From a virus, in the IMG/VR virus record IMGVR_UViG_3300040960_001766, positions 1-39,266 of that record: a stretch of DNA of 39,266 nucleotides, one strand, 5' to 3'. The position numbers were made by a program, and so were the translations under genes. Positions 1-7,598 of this stretch are shown piece by piece; positions within the stretch are counted from its first letter, which is position 1, and each line of letters opens with the position of its first letter. The notes beneath the pieces were generated by a model that saw only the letters and a program-made list of their open reading frames with translations, was not told where the DNA came from and did no database searches.

Positions 1-35
1 ACAATGACGCAACAATACGCGGAAAGAGAGACTAA
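1..35 (+). CDS. 3' end of the tail tip gene (second copy, partial)
   Basis: These bases repeat 39140-39174 and encode the last residues of the 867-residue tail tip protein, ending in TAA at 33-35. The full gene lies at 36571-39174. It appears here only because the circular genome was opened at this point. Confidence 0.9.
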   Translation, partial: NDATIRGKRD

Positions 36-127
36 AACATGGCATTACAATCATTTACTATAACCATAGGCGCGCTAACTGATGCGGGTAATAATGGTAA
101 AAACTATGTAAACAATCAACCTGTTTA
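1..127. repeat. Terminal repeat, left copy (circular closure)
   Basis: Identical over 127 bases to 39140-39266. Both copies span the last codons of the tail tip gene and the first 30 codons of the tail spike gene, so the repeat cuts through coding sequence. A length of exactly 127 is a common assembler k-mer, which suggests the overlap left when a circular or circularly permuted genome is closed rather than a biological terminal repeat. Confidence 0.95.
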
Positions 128-2501
128 CATTAAAAAAGCTAACGGTACGCTGGCGAGTATTTATCGCGATTTAGCAGGTACATCGCAAATTTCTCAAGAT
201 GGACTATCTAACGTAACAAACTCAAAAGGTCAGTTTACTTTCTTTGTTGATGCTGGCGATTACAATGCAGAATATCAAAGCCAAGTTACACCAATTACTG
301 TTGTTGGCCCTGATTACTTTAATAATCGAATTGATGATGTAACTAAAGATTTGCAAGATCAATTTAATGCGCTAGCAATTAACTTTAATCTATCACCTGC
401 TGGTTTTGATTTTGCAACTGGGGGTACGCTAACAAGCAACGCGCAAACTGTTGCAGATTCTAGCGGTAACGATTGGATTTACACTCAGACAATATCAGAG
501 GGTGGCTATACTGTTGCAGCTGGAACCGTACCAAGTGAACCAGCATACAAGCAAGTTAGTTACAGCGATCAACAACTGTCAATAGACAGCATTCAAGCTT
601 CCTTGATAGGTGCTGTTTACCCCCTTGTAACCTCATCGGCTTTAGCTGTAGGGGATGTTTTACCATCTGGCGTTGAAAGGATTAGAGTTGACACGGTAAG
701 TGGGCTTAAAGTTCTGGTTATATGGGAGGGATCTCCAGATAACAGCACAATAACTTCTATCGGAAATACCCCAGATACTTTTATGGAATATACCATTGGC
801 TCTAGTAATGGCGTGTTGAAAGCCGTAGAGTTAGATGTTTTCGATATGAGAAACGAGCTAGACCCGAGGGGTTGGGGTGCGATACCTTTTAACACGACAG
901 TTCAGATGGACTGGGAAACACCTGTGGCTGGTCACGACAGCACTGCCAGCATTATAAGGGCGCTAACTTATGCTCAAGAGATTGGTAAACAGGATGACAA
1001 TACAGCTTACACCAAGGCTGGTAATCTAGATTTAAAGAATAACTCTTATATAATTAGTGGTGAGAATCCTCTTGGTGCTCATGTAGATGATGGTAGCACA
1101 TACCATTACTCCATAAATAACGGGCAATTTATATGGAATAGGGGGGGTGCTCAAGAGTTGTTTGGCAACTATAACTTCAACAATGCAAGAAGATTAAACT
1201 TAAACAAACTTAAAATACTTATCACAGGCAACTCTGATGTTAGTGGTACCGTGTTCGGTTTCGGCAGTGACACTACTAACGTAAGAATAGGGGGTGGTAA
1301 CTTCTCTGAGGTTGAAATATTGTGCGGATCAGTACAACCTAATGCTACAGAAAATTGTTGCGAGACGGTGTTCTCTTGTGGTGGTAGCACTCTTGCTGAC
1401 AGATTCAGTGTCAATGAATGTTCAATAAATGGATTTCAAAATCTGTTCTCTTTGGATAATACAGAGGCGGTTTCGTGGTCTTTCAATGATACAAGCATAC
1501 TAACTGGTAGAGACCATGCTACGTTCTTTAGCTTTAAGAAAAACTGGTCAGGATCAATGCACATAACTGGTTCAGATATAATAGGTCTAGGTAATAATAA
1601 CACCGTGTTCTCTGCGAAGAATAACAATGATGCTGCGTTCTCTATAGCAACTATACACATTTCCTCTAGGTTCGAAATGCGTGGAACTGACTGTAATTGG
1701 TTTGATATTGAGCACTCAGACTTTGTTGTGAAAGGCATGAACCAACTGGCAGGTTCTGGAAGTAAGACAGGTCATACAGCGCTTTCTTTACGGCAGGCAG
1801 CTAGTATAGACCTCGAAAATAGCACCCTTGTTAAAGGGGTTAGACTGTGGACAGTTAACACCTTGACTGCAAGTAGAAAAGGAACGGCTAGGTTGAAAAA
1901 TTGTAGCTTTGAGGGAGGTCAACCAATAGTTAGCTATGGCCTTTCATCTGGGGACATACGCAGCGTGGTATCTTCTGGTTTTAAAACCACAACCATGTTG
2001 GTATCTGACTCAAACAGGACTGTAAACGGAACTTGGGGTATACCTATAGATGAGAGGGGTTTTGGATATTTAGATAATTCAATTATAGGTAGAACAGACA
2101 CATCTGGCATATACCGAATAAACTCTGGTGGCGCACCTATTTCAACAACACTACCTTCTAACGTATTTATAACTAGAGTAGACATAGTGTGCTCCGGTAG
2201 ATCGTCAGGCACTGATAAGTTGTGGCTGTATTTAGACGACACTCCAGTTAAGAGTGTGACTTTGAATGCGGGGGCTAACAACTCTAAGTATGAACTATTG
2301 GCAAGCAACATTGGCGCGTATGCAATATCTCCCGCCCCAACCAATGCCAACGTAGATGCTAAACTTGTGCTAACTGACAGCAGTAATACTCCATACACTA
2401 ATGCAGAACAAGCCACGCTTGTGGGTTGGGCAACGGTCTATCATAGGCCGGTAAAATCTCAAGCTGATTATAGTGCGTCTCAATTAGTTGGATTAAGATA
2501 G
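39..2501 (+). CDS. Tail spike / receptor-binding protein, beta-helix type
   Basis: 820 residues, last gene of the late operon, starting 3 bases after the tail tip stop. Residues 1 to about 110 look like a particle-binding domain (starts MALQSFTITIGALTDAG and has a repeated Gly/Asn/Val pattern). A segment around 115-175 (SPAGFDFATGGTLT, then NDWIYTQTISEGGYTVAAGT) is the connector seen in many phage tail spikes. From about 300 to 650 the sequence is Asn/Ser/Gly-rich with short beta-strand periodicity, as in right-handed beta-helices of depolymerase-type spikes. About 690-820 is a separate beta-rich C-terminal domain, probably for trimerisation or carbohydrate binding. It should sit at the tail tip and bind or digest surface polysaccharide; no catalytic residues can be assigned from sequence alone. 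The promoter lies far upstream; the hairpin at 2560-2576 ends the transcript. Confidence 0.75.
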   Translation: MALQSFTITIGALTDAGNNGKNYVNNQPVYIKKANGTLASIYRDLAGTSQISQDGLSNVTNSKGQFTFFVDAGDYNAEYQSQVTPITVVGPDYFNNRIDDVTKDLQDQFNALAINFNLSPAGFDFATGGTLTSNAQTVADSSGNDWIYTQTISEGGYTVAAGTVPSEPAYKQVSYSDQQLSIDSIQASLIGAVYPLVTSSALAVGDVLPSGVERIRVDTVSGLKVLVIWEGSPDNSTITSIGNTPDTFMEYTIGSSNGVLKAVELDVFDMRNELDPRGWGAIPFNTTVQMDWETPVAGHDSTASIIRALTYAQEIGKQDDNTAYTKAGNLDLKNNSYIISGENPLGAHVDDGSTYHYSINNGQFIWNRGGAQELFGNYNFNNARRLNLNKLKILITGNSDVSGTVFGFGSDTTNVRIGGGNFSEVEILCGSVQPNATENCCETVFSCGGSTLADRFSVNECSINGFQNLFSLDNTEAVSWSFNDTSILTGRDHATFFSFKKNWSGSMHITGSDIIGLGNNNTVFSAKNNNDAAFSIATIHISSRFEMRGTDCNWFDIEHSDFVVKGMNQLAGSGSKTGHTALSLRQAASIDLENSTLVKGVRLWTVNTLTASRKGTARLKNCSFEGGQPIVSYGLSSGDIRSVVSSGFKTTTMLVSDSNRTVNGTWGIPIDERGFGYLDNSIIGRTDTSGIYRINSGGAPISTTLPSNVFITRVDIVCSGRSSGTDKLWLYLDDTPVKSVTLNAGANNSKYELLASNIGAYAISPAPTNANVDAKLVLTDSSNTPYTNAEQATLVGWATVYHRPVKSQADYSASQLVGLR

Positions 2502-2559
2502 CAAACTTACAGCTCTATTAATCCCCTAAAGATGCACAGCTAGAGGTTGCACCATACTG

Positions 2560-2589
2560 GCGCTCTACATGAGCGCTTTATTTATTTTT
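2560..2589. terminator. Terminator closing the late operon, shared with the lysis operon
   Basis: GCGCTC (2560-2565), a 5-base loop, GAGCGC (2571-2576), then a T-rich tract TTTATTTATTTTT. It follows the tail spike gene on the plus strand. The leftward lysis operon also ends here, so it is the meeting point of two convergent units. Confidence 0.75.
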
Positions 2590-2640
2590 AATCCAATCTT
2601 TTAACCTGCTTCCAATTGTAGGGCCAAATCGGTAATTCAT
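2578..2640 (-). CDS. Possible 20-residue basic peptide after the holin
   Basis: ATG at 2640 opens MNYRFGPTIGSRLKDWIKNK, with its stop inside the T-tract of the late terminator. It begins 7 bases after the holin stop codon. It is basic and short, without a convincing Shine-Dalgarno sequence, so translation would rely on coupling to the holin. I do not recognise it. Confidence 0.3.
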   Translation of the reverse strand: MNYRFGPTIGSRLKDWIKNK

Positions 2641-2646
2641 TACTTG

Positions 2647-3030
2647 CTAACTACCTTTTTTTACATTGTAAAAATTAACACCAAAACTCGCACCAATAAT
2701 CATTCCGAAAGCCGTGGTTATTGGTGCAAACAACTCACCTAGCTTTTGAGTAACTGCGGCAACTTGCTCTGGAGTTTGCCCGCTTGGCACAAATCCGAAA
2801 AACTCACAGACTAACAAACCAAGCATGGTAAAAAGATAAACGCCATAAAAGAAAGTTACACATCGACTCAATTGTCGGCGCATGATGCCGTTAGGGTCTA
2901 GAACCTTTAACATTAAAGTTTGCGCTTCTGCAGACTCTTTTTTAGTTTCAATCATTTCAGTGGCAATGCTTTCAACGGTGCTAAAAAATCCACCTGTAAA
3001 AATTGCTTTTATTCCTGCCAACAAACTCAT
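2647..3030 (-). CDS. Holin, 3TM-family type
   Basis: 127 residues. The N-terminal third is amphipathic (SLLAGIKAIFTGGFF), followed by a charged helix (ETKKESAEAQ) and two clear membrane segments at about 58-80 (VTFFYGVYLFTMLGLLVCEF) and 101-121 (FAPITTAFGMIIGASFGVNF), with a basic C-terminus. Size and layout fit the GTA/phage 3TM holin family. It would form the inner-membrane lesion that triggers lysis. It sits directly downstream of the small membrane protein and the endolysin, and its start overlaps the preceding stop by four bases, so the three form a lysis cassette. Confidence 0.75.
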   Translation of the reverse strand: MSLLAGIKAIFTGGFFSTVESIATEMIETKKESAEAQTLMLKVLDPNGIMRRQLSRCVTFFYGVYLFTMLGLLVCEFFGFVPSGQTPEQVAAVTQKLGELFAPITTAFGMIIGASFGVNFYNVKKGS

Positions 3031-3209
3031 TGTGTCAACCTCGCTATAACTGCGATTAATAATAAAAAGAACATAACAAAGCAGTAAAAATTAAGCTCGG
3101 TTATCCTCTTTCTTAGTTTGATATTTTCTTTAACTAGAGCGTGCGAATCATGAGGGTTACATTCGCATTGCTCTGTTTCTTGCTCTTGGCTGTCTATGTG
3201 TGCTGTCAT
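3027..3209 (-). CDS. Small tail-anchored membrane protein of the lysis cassette
   Basis: 60 residues from ATG at 3209; a GTG at 3218 overlapping the endolysin stop would add three residues. The N-terminal part is polar with CECN and a short helix (HALVKENIKLRKRITELN); the last 20 residues (YCFVMFFLLLIAVIARL) form one membrane segment, so the protein is probably C-terminally anchored. Lying between endolysin and holin, it could be an antiholin, a pinholin or a reduced spanin. No lipobox or nested Rz1-like frame is evident on this strand. Confidence 0.6.
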   Translation of the reverse strand: MTAHIDSQEQETEQCECNPHDSHALVKENIKLRKRITELNFYCFVMFFLLLIAVIARLTQ

Positions 3210-3210
3210 G

Positions 3211-3603
3211 TCAGTCACTCAACTCAAAGTGCGGCATATCAACAAAATTACGCCAATGACCGCCCCACTCAAGCTTATAACCAAGCACTGACGCAGCCTG
3301 AAGCATTGCGCAAGCAACCATTGCTAAATGCTCTTTTTCCCAACTTGCCCTGCCATTAACAAAAGCGTAAACGTCTAGCGCCTTTCCTGTCTGATGAAAG
3401 CTTTTTCTTTTATACCCATCAAGCTGAGATTTACCGCCATGATAAAGTCTATTTTGTTCTTCTGCGGTTCTAAGTCCGCCGCTTGAAGGTATGCCAAAAT
3501 CAACCTTACTTATTGATAGGGCGAGACTTGCTATCTTCTGCAATCGCTCATCAACTGATTGCAGTCTATTTAGACTTGCTTGACCAAACTTAAAGTTACT
3601 CAT
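3211..3603 (-). CDS. Endolysin, M15-family L-alanyl-D-glutamate peptidase
   Basis: 130 residues, a single catalytic domain. The zinc-peptidase signature SFHQTGKALDVYAF supplies H70 and D77, and DMPHFEL near the C-terminus supplies H125; E112 in YKLEWGGHW is the likely catalytic glutamate. This matches the VanY/T5 Lys type of peptidase that cuts the peptide stem of peptidoglycan. There is no signal peptide, so access to the wall depends on the holin. The start is used because ATG overlaps the stop of the 48-residue gene upstream (TAATG). Confidence 0.88.
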   Translation of the reverse strand: MSNFKFGQASLNRLQSVDERLQKIASLALSISKVDFGIPSSGGLRTAEEQNRLYHGGKSQLDGYKRKSFHQTGKALDVYAFVNGRASWEKEHLAMVACAMLQAASVLGYKLEWGGHWRNFVDMPHFELSD

Positions 3604-3749
3604 TACTCAACTCCTCGCTCTTTTAAATAAAGCACATCCTCCGCATTTCTGCGGCGCTCCAAATTCTTTGCAGCTTTTTCTTTGTTGCGTCTATTTACTA
3701 TTGATTTAATCAATCTATGGCGCGCTGCTTTTTGCTCAAGTGTTAGCAT
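3603..3749 (-). CDS. Small basic helical protein, unknown function
   Basis: 48 residues from ATG at 3749, running MLTLEQKAARHRLIKSIVNR and ending KERGVE. It is rich in Arg and Lys and predicted almost wholly helical. It overlaps the end of the 84-residue gene upstream by 14 bases, and its stop shares TAATG with the endolysin start, so it is coupled into the lysis operon. I do not recognise the family. Confidence 0.65.
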   Translation of the reverse strand: MLTLEQKAARHRLIKSIVNRRNKEKAAKNLERRRNAEDVLYLKERGVE

Positions 3750-3990
3750 TGTCACTCTCCAATTTTGCTAGTTGCCTCAAAAGCTCAAGCTCTAGCACTT
3801 CATTCATTGTGTTTTGTGCGGTTCTAATCTTGCGCAATAACTCGCATCTTTTAGAGTGCTCATATCTTGCGCGCTTAGTAAAGTCTAGTGTGTTTTTTCG
3901 CAACACGTGCATCTCGCCGCAATTGAGCGGTGCGTGCATTTTTAACACTAGACTATCAATTAAGTCTGCCTGGTCATTTAAGTAATTCAC
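3736..3990 (-). CDS. Helical protein of the lysis operon, unknown function
   Basis: 84 residues, mostly helical. A central charged stretch (RKNTLDFTKRARYEHSKR) is followed by a leucine-rich helix (MNEVLELELLRQLAKLE), which suggests a coiled coil or small adaptor. No enzyme motif is visible. Its start touches the stop of the HTH gene upstream, which supports co-translation. Confidence 0.6.
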   Translation of the reverse strand: MNYLNDQADLIDSLVLKMHAPLNCGEMHVLRKNTLDFTKRARYEHSKRCELLRKIRTAQNTMNEVLELELLRQLAKLESDNANT

Positions 3991-4277
3991 TACGCTTCAA
4001 TCCTTATTTTCTTTTTGTATCTATATCTATATTGAGATGCGTGTTCGCCTGTCATATTTAGGATTTTTGCAACCTCTTTGATTGGCATATCAGACATTAA
4101 AAGTTTTAGTTCATTAGCTTTTATCTGCCTGTAAGATCCAGTTAAGCCTAACCTCTTCCTTTCAGCTTTAATTTTGTAAATGCTGCAACCTGTTATTTCA
4201 GAGATTTCTTTTATTGATTTGTCGCTTTCAATATTTAACTTTAAAGCAAGCTCGATGCTTTTAGTTCTATCATTCAT
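3990..4277 (-). CDS. Small protein with two helix-turn-helix segments
   Basis: 95 residues. Residues about 18-42 (SDKSIKEISEITGCSIYKIK) and 58-82 (MPIKEVAKILNMTGEHASQY) both look like helix-turn-helix units of the type found in small resolvase-like or transposase-like DNA binders. There is no partner domain, so a DNA-binding regulator is the best guess. It lies in the operon that carries the lysis genes, which makes it a candidate for binding the repeated intergenic element at 5430-5455, but nothing in the sequence proves that. Confidence 0.55.
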   Translation of the reverse strand: MNDRTKSIELALKLNIESDKSIKEISEITGCSIYKIKAERKRLGLTGSYRQIKANELKLLMSDMPIKEVAKILNMTGEHASQYRYRYKKKIRIEA

Positions 4278-4669
4278 TGCTTGCCACCAAATCCCAAACC
4301 TGCAAACGGGTCTAATATTGTTTTAACTGGTTTTCTAATTCGCTTTTCTTCAAATGGGTTTAAGCCATTCTCAAGCATCCAAATGAGCTGACCTTGAACC
4401 TTTATCGCATTATCAAAAGAGCCAGTAAACAAAAGCTTCATTTTATATCTCACTCGCCACTTTGATGAGTGTTGCCATTTATCAAAGTGAAAAAACGGGA
4501 TGCCTACGCCACTGTACGACCATTTCACGCCGCCATTTCTGCCTCTATAGCCTGTAACTGTATTTACACTTAAACCAAGAAGCTTTGCTAGCTTGCCGCT
4601 TTGCAGGTGCGGATTCTGGCCTAGAACCCGCTTTTGCTCATCTGTAAGCTTGTTACGAGGCGTAAGCAT
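4274..4669 (-). CDS. HTH-containing protein, unknown function
   Basis: 131 residues from ATG at 4669, preferred because AAGG lies 6 bases upstream; ATG at 4681 is an in-frame alternative without a ribosome binding site. Residues about 8-40 (QKRVLGQNPHLQSGKLAKLL then GLSVNTVTGYRGR) resemble a helix-turn-helix. The rest is rich in aromatic and basic residues (HFDKWQHSSKWRVRYKMK), with a proline-containing tail. It overlaps both neighbours. Probably a DNA-binding protein; the family is not recognised. Confidence 0.5.
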   Translation of the reverse strand: MLTPRNKLTDEQKRVLGQNPHLQSGKLAKLLGLSVNTVTGYRGRNGGVKWSYSGVGIPFFHFDKWQHSSKWRVRYKMKLLFTGSFDNAIKVQGQLIWMLENGLNPFEEKRIRKPVKTILDPFAGLGFGGKQ

Positions 4670-5072
4670 GATAACCTTCATCTAGCTGGCTAATAACACC
4701 TAGAATCGCAACTGACGCTTTCATGTGCGTGAAATATTTATTGGTTCTTTGAGCGTGCCAGCCTGCCGACGTTGACTTTAAATCAATTGCATAGTGCCAA
4801 GCCATACCAAGCATTTCATCTGTTTCAGACCAGTCATAATAGCTGTTATCTTCATTCTCATATCGAACTAAAAATTGATTGTACGAGAATTGAAAGTATT
4901 CAGCCTTATCAGTAAGCCACTGAATCACTAAAGAGTCTTTAGCTGGTTTCTGATTTGCTATTGAGTAAGCGGCCTTAACTTGGATTACCATTTCATCACT
5001 AATGTTAGCGTGAAAGTTTTCGATGTCGTTCTCGTCAATAATCTGACTTAGAAGTGATGGTGTAAGTTTCAT
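4653..5072 (-). CDS. Conserved-looking phage protein, unknown function
   Basis: 139 residues from ATG at 5072, chosen because GGAGATAAAC precedes it; an upstream in-frame start at 5165 would run through the end of the previous gene. The protein is acidic and tryptophan-rich (NSYYDWSETDEMLGMAWHYA) with a helical C-terminus. No recognisable domain and no membrane segment. The preceding gene ends 2 bases away, so the two are translated together. Confidence 0.55.
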   Translation of the reverse strand: MKLTPSLLSQIIDENDIENFHANISDEMVIQVKAAYSIANQKPAKDSLVIQWLTDKAEYFQFSYNQFLVRYENEDNSYYDWSETDEMLGMAWHYAIDLKSTSAGWHAQRTNKYFTHMKASVAILGVISQLDEGYHAYAS

Positions 5073-5074
5073 GT

Positions 5075-5374
5075 TTATCTCCACTCCAAAACAATAACAG
5101 CAACATAGTTTCCGCAAGCGTCGCGGAATTGTAATTTGTTTTTTGCCCCAGATGGTGAAGGCCATGTATTTGAGATCTCACAATCAAAGAACATGACCTG
5201 TAGTCCGTTGACTAGCAGATAGCTCTGGTTGTGGTACCAAGTAACTTTGTAATCAACACCAAGCGCATTAAAGGCAAACTCTCTGCTAAAACCATGCTCA
5301 TCAATATTGATGAGCTTGCCGCCTAGCAACTTAACAAATATCTGCTCTGCTTTTTCGTATTCAAATTTATTCAT
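5075..5374 (-). CDS. First gene of the lysis operon, unknown function
   Basis: 99 residues from ATG at 5374, with GGAG 7 bases upstream in the leader GGAGATAAATATGAA; the start at 5386 is less likely because it is part of that leader. The sequence has alternating beta-like segments (YKVTWYHNQSYLLVNGLQVM) and no motif I recognise. It lies just downstream of the repeated regulatory element at 5430-5455 and opens the leftward unit that ends with the lysis genes. Confidence 0.55.
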   Translation of the reverse strand: MNKFEYEKAEQIFVKLLGGKLINIDEHGFSREFAFNALGVDYKVTWYHNQSYLLVNGLQVMFFDCEISNTWPSPSGAKNKLQFRDACGNYVAVIVLEWR

Positions 5375-5429
5375 ATTTATCTCCATTAGTTGATAGCTTG
5401 ATACTAGCGAAGATAAATGAGTTTTTGAA

Positions 5430-5455
5430 ATAACATTTAGTTATATTGATATAAC
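5430..5455 (+). promoter_or_regulatory. Repeated 26-bp late element, copy A (lysis operon)
   Basis: ATAACATTTAG followed by TTATA, a 4-base spacer and TATAAC. It can be read as three related half-sites: ATAAC, GTTATA and TATAAC, the last two forming an inverted repeat around TTGA. It lies between the terminator of the ssb operon and the first gene of the lysis operon. Copies B, C and D are at 25420, 29026 and 32567. Confidence 0.65.
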
Positions 5456-5461
5456 AAAAAG

Positions 5462-5485
5462 AAAAAAGCCATCATAAAGATGGCT
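5462..5485 (-). terminator. Terminator of the leftward recombination operon
   Basis: Read on the minus strand: AGCCATC, 5-base loop, GATGGCT, then TTTTT. It lies 85 bases beyond the ssb stop and separates the recombination operon from the lysis operon. The stretch 5486-5569 between it and ssb holds no gene. Confidence 0.8.
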
Positions 5486-5569
5486 AGCAAGTAATGGAGT
5501 AGTAAAATAGCAGAGTTGGGGAGACAATGCCTTTTTGAATATTATTTCACTACTCTGGTTTAGTCAAAT

Positions 5570-6031
5570 TTAAAATGGCGGGTTGTTATTCTGCTGTGGC
5601 GCGAAGCCTCCCTGTTGCTGCTGGTATTGATGTTGCTGTGGTGCAAATCCGCCTTGTTGCTGTGGTGCTTGCTGCTGTGGTTGCTGATATTGAGCCTGCT
5701 GCTGCGGCGCTTGCTGACCAGTATGTACATAACCAAGCTTTGCATTTAAAATCTCAATGCTTAACTGTTGGCCGTTCTGACCATCAAAAGATTTAATCTT
5801 TAAAGCATCGCCAGAAACCTCAATCACACTACCTTCAACTAAAGCATTTTGATAGAACTGAATTTGACTAGGTTGCTTTGCAAAAATAGCACAATCATAA
5901 TTAGTCCATTCATTCTGTTTAGTTTCACGATCATAGTATTTAACACCAAGACGAACACCAAAACCTGTAGACTCACCAGCTTGAAAGATTGAAGCGTTTT
6001 TATTTAATTTACCTACTATTGTATGGGCCAT
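5570..6031 (-). CDS. ssb: Single-stranded DNA-binding protein
   Basis: 153 residues: an OB-fold of about 105 residues (starts MAHTIVGKLNKNASIFQAG and contains YYDRETKQNEWTNYDCAIF), then a Gln/Pro/Gly-rich linker with repeats of APQQ and QQGGFAPQQ, and a terminal NNNPPF. The layout is that of bacterial SSB, where the tip recruits partner proteins. The usual acidic residues of the DDDIPF-type tip are missing; only PPF remains. It binds exposed single strands during replication and works with the ERF recombinase two genes upstream. The Shine-Dalgarno sequence AGGA precedes the ATG. Confidence 0.85.
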   Translation of the reverse strand: MAHTIVGKLNKNASIFQAGESTGFGVRLGVKYYDRETKQNEWTNYDCAIFAKQPSQIQFYQNALVEGSVIEVSGDALKIKSFDGQNGQQLSIEILNAKLGYVHTGQQAPQQQAQYQQPQQQAPQQQGGFAPQQHQYQQQQGGFAPQQNNNPPF

Positions 6032-6040
6032 TTTATTTTC

Positions 6041-6736
6041 CTATTTAATAAAGTTAATTTTGTTGTAAATTTCACGAAGTAAACGCACATCATCAGCGCA
6101 ATACTCTGCAATTTTATCTATGTTTCCAGCCTTGAACTCTGGCCAAACCTGAGAGCCGTCCATGCCCTCATACTTGCCACCTAACCCGAGTTGCTTTGCT
6201 AGATTATCTAGTGATATACGACCGCCAAAGCCTTCCCATAATTCCATTGTGCAAATATGTTTTTTAGCATAAGCATCAAAACTAAATTGCGGTTCAACAC
6301 CATTAATAACAAAGCGCTTGAACAAGAAAGGTAAATCAAACTTTTTGTTATGAGCTATAAAAGTTACGCTTGGGTATTCTTTTAAAAGTACATTAATACT
6401 TTCTAGCATTTGCTTTTCGCTGCCAGTCAGAGTGATTACAGGGTCGTCGCCAATAGCAATACCAACACAGCATAGCTGACCTTTGCCACCATCAAATGAA
6501 GTTTTTAACCATTGCTCAGTGGCTTGGCTTTCTTTTTCTGATTCGGCAAATTCAGCAATCCAAAGCTCTTTTAACTCATCAACTGTTTTATATTTGCCTT
6601 GATCACCAAGATTTAAAGCTTCTATTAACTTAGGCTTTGTTAAACTTGGCGCTTTAACCTCTAGGTTTTCAGCAATCGACGCAACTGCGCCGACTGTTTG
6701 GTCTGGTGTTGTCTCAATATCTATAAATACGTTCAC
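6041..6736 (-). CDS. DnaQ-like 3'-5' exonuclease (DEDDy type)
   Basis: 231 residues starting at GTG 6736, which overlaps the ERF stop as GTGA and is preceded by AGGAG. ExoI has DIET at residues 6-9, ExoII lies in FIAHNKKFDLPFLFKRF, and ExoIII is YCADDVRLLREIY near the C-terminus, giving the acidic cluster and the tyrosine of DEDDy exonucleases related to the PolB proofreading domain. No polymerase domain follows. With ERF and SSB it would process ends for strand annealing or serve in proofreading with the host polymerase. Confidence 0.8.
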   Translation of the reverse strand: MNVFIDIETTPDQTVGAVASIAENLEVKAPSLTKPKLIEALNLGDQGKYKTVDELKELWIAEFAESEKESQATEQWLKTSFDGGKGQLCCVGIAIGDDPVITLTGSEKQMLESINVLLKEYPSVTFIAHNKKFDLPFLFKRFVINGVEPQFSFDAYAKKHICTMELWEGFGGRISLDNLAKQLGLGGKYEGMDGSQVWPEFKAGNIDKIAEYCADDVRLLREIYNKINFIK

Positions 6737-7326
6737 AGTGCTAACTCCTGTATTTTTTTGATGGTTTCTTTGCTAAGCGATAAGCCTTGACCTGTAAGGT
6801 TTTCAATAATATCTTGCACAGAACCACCGTTATTAAGATGATCAATCATACCCTGCTTATCATTCTCAAAACCGTTATACCAATTCTTTTGCTGTGCTTG
6901 ATTGTTTTGCGCTCTAGGCGAGCCAGAAACGCTTGCCGCGTCGTCATCTTCCTGGGCTAGCCCGATTATAGCGGCGTAAGCGTAACGGCGCTGATATGTT
7001 ATTGCAGAGCCTAATACTTGGGCTGGGTTTTTGCCGCTACCACCTTGAAGCACAGCATTAACCATGACAAACTCCGATGAAATCCATTGACCGCTAGAGT
7101 GGCTTAACAGTGTTATCATCGTCTGTTTACCCTGATCATCCGAACCAAGCATTTGAGATACAGCCAAGCCATTTGCAGCTAGATGCGGTTTAGCAACATT
7201 AATGCACTCTGCAAGGTCTGCATACTTATAACCATGGCCTTGCTTGCCCTTACTTGCGTTTTCTAGCTCACCTTGAAACTTAGATAAGGCAGCAAATAAA
7301 TCATTTAACTTATCTGACATTTTCAT
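6733..7326 (-). CDS. erf: ERF-family single-strand annealing recombinase
   Basis: 197 residues. The hallmark ERF pattern is clear: KGKQGHGYKYADLAECINVA in the first 50 residues, LLSHSSGQWISSEFVM, and GSAITYQRRYAYAAIIGLAQ followed by EDDDAAS. ERF proteins anneal complementary strands and promote circularisation or repair of phage DNA. The C-terminal 60 residues (after PRAQNNQAQQKN) are a flexible linker and helical tail. The start overlaps the stop of the 33-residue gene as ATGA; a second ATG lies two codons in. Confidence 0.88.
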   Translation of the reverse strand: MKMSDKLNDLFAALSKFQGELENASKGKQGHGYKYADLAECINVAKPHLAANGLAVSQMLGSDDQGKQTMITLLSHSSGQWISSEFVMVNAVLQGGSGKNPAQVLGSAITYQRRYAYAAIIGLAQEDDDAASVSGSPRAQNNQAQQKNWYNGFENDKQGMIDHLNNGGSVQDIIENLTGQGLSLSKETIKKIQELAL

Positions 7327-7424
7327 GATCTTGCACTCAATATTTGCTCAATCTCATAAACTAAAGCTTCATCATCATTTGCTTTAGCTTGCTCCAACTC
7401 TTTTAGTAACTTTTCACTACTCAT
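7323..7424 (-). CDS. 33-residue acidic helical protein
   Basis: ATG at 7424 opens MSSEKLLKELEQAKANDDEA and the frame ends in ILSARS with a TGA overlapping the ERF start. The peptide is helical and acidic. Tight coupling on both sides (12 bases after the previous stop, ATGA overlap downstream) supports a real gene. Its role is unknown; an ERF partner is possible by position. Confidence 0.55.
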   Translation of the reverse strand: MSSEKLLKELEQAKANDDEALVYEIEQILSARS

Positions 7425-7436
7425 TTCACTACCCCA

Positions 7437-7568
7437 CTAACCTTTCTTTTCTTGTCTTTTTGCCCAATCAATCAACAGCCTTTCTGCATTGCCTTTTTTA
7501 CCACCTGGAAGTTTAGCTAATTGCTCGTGCACGCTATGTGGCAAATCTAACCTAATACCTTTCTTCAT
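7437..7568 (-). CDS. Small ribbon-helix-helix-like protein
   Basis: 43 residues from ATG at 7568, preceded by AGAGG. The start MKKGIRLDLPHSVHEQLAKL has the short beta-strand then helix pattern of Arc/CopG-like DNA binders, followed by a basic helix ending AKRQEKKG. It is the first gene of the leftward recombination operon and lies next to the promoter at 7599-7627, so autoregulation is plausible. The match rests on pattern only. Confidence 0.5.
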   Translation of the reverse strand: MKKGIRLDLPHSVHEQLAKLPGGKKGNAERLLIDWAKRQEKKG

Positions 7569-7598
7569 ACTTAAACCTCTTTTGCGTTTGGTGTGGTA

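Noticed and set aside
1-127. The end repeat as a packaged direct terminal repeat.
   Set aside because: Its length equals an assembler k-mer and it crosses coding sequence without any terminase-site features; packaging in this terminase family is usually headful.
617-2416. Minus-strand frames of 81-160 codons opposite the tail spike gene.
   Set aside because: They are antisense shadows of the beta-helix gene, with no ribosome binding sites.
3141-3359. Plus-strand frame starting MRIMRVTFALLCFLLLAVYV, which looks like a small secreted or lipoprotein-type protein (spanin-like).
   Set aside because: It lies antisense to the endolysin and the small membrane protein, which are well supported on the minus strand; there is no promoter or ribosome binding site on the plus strand.
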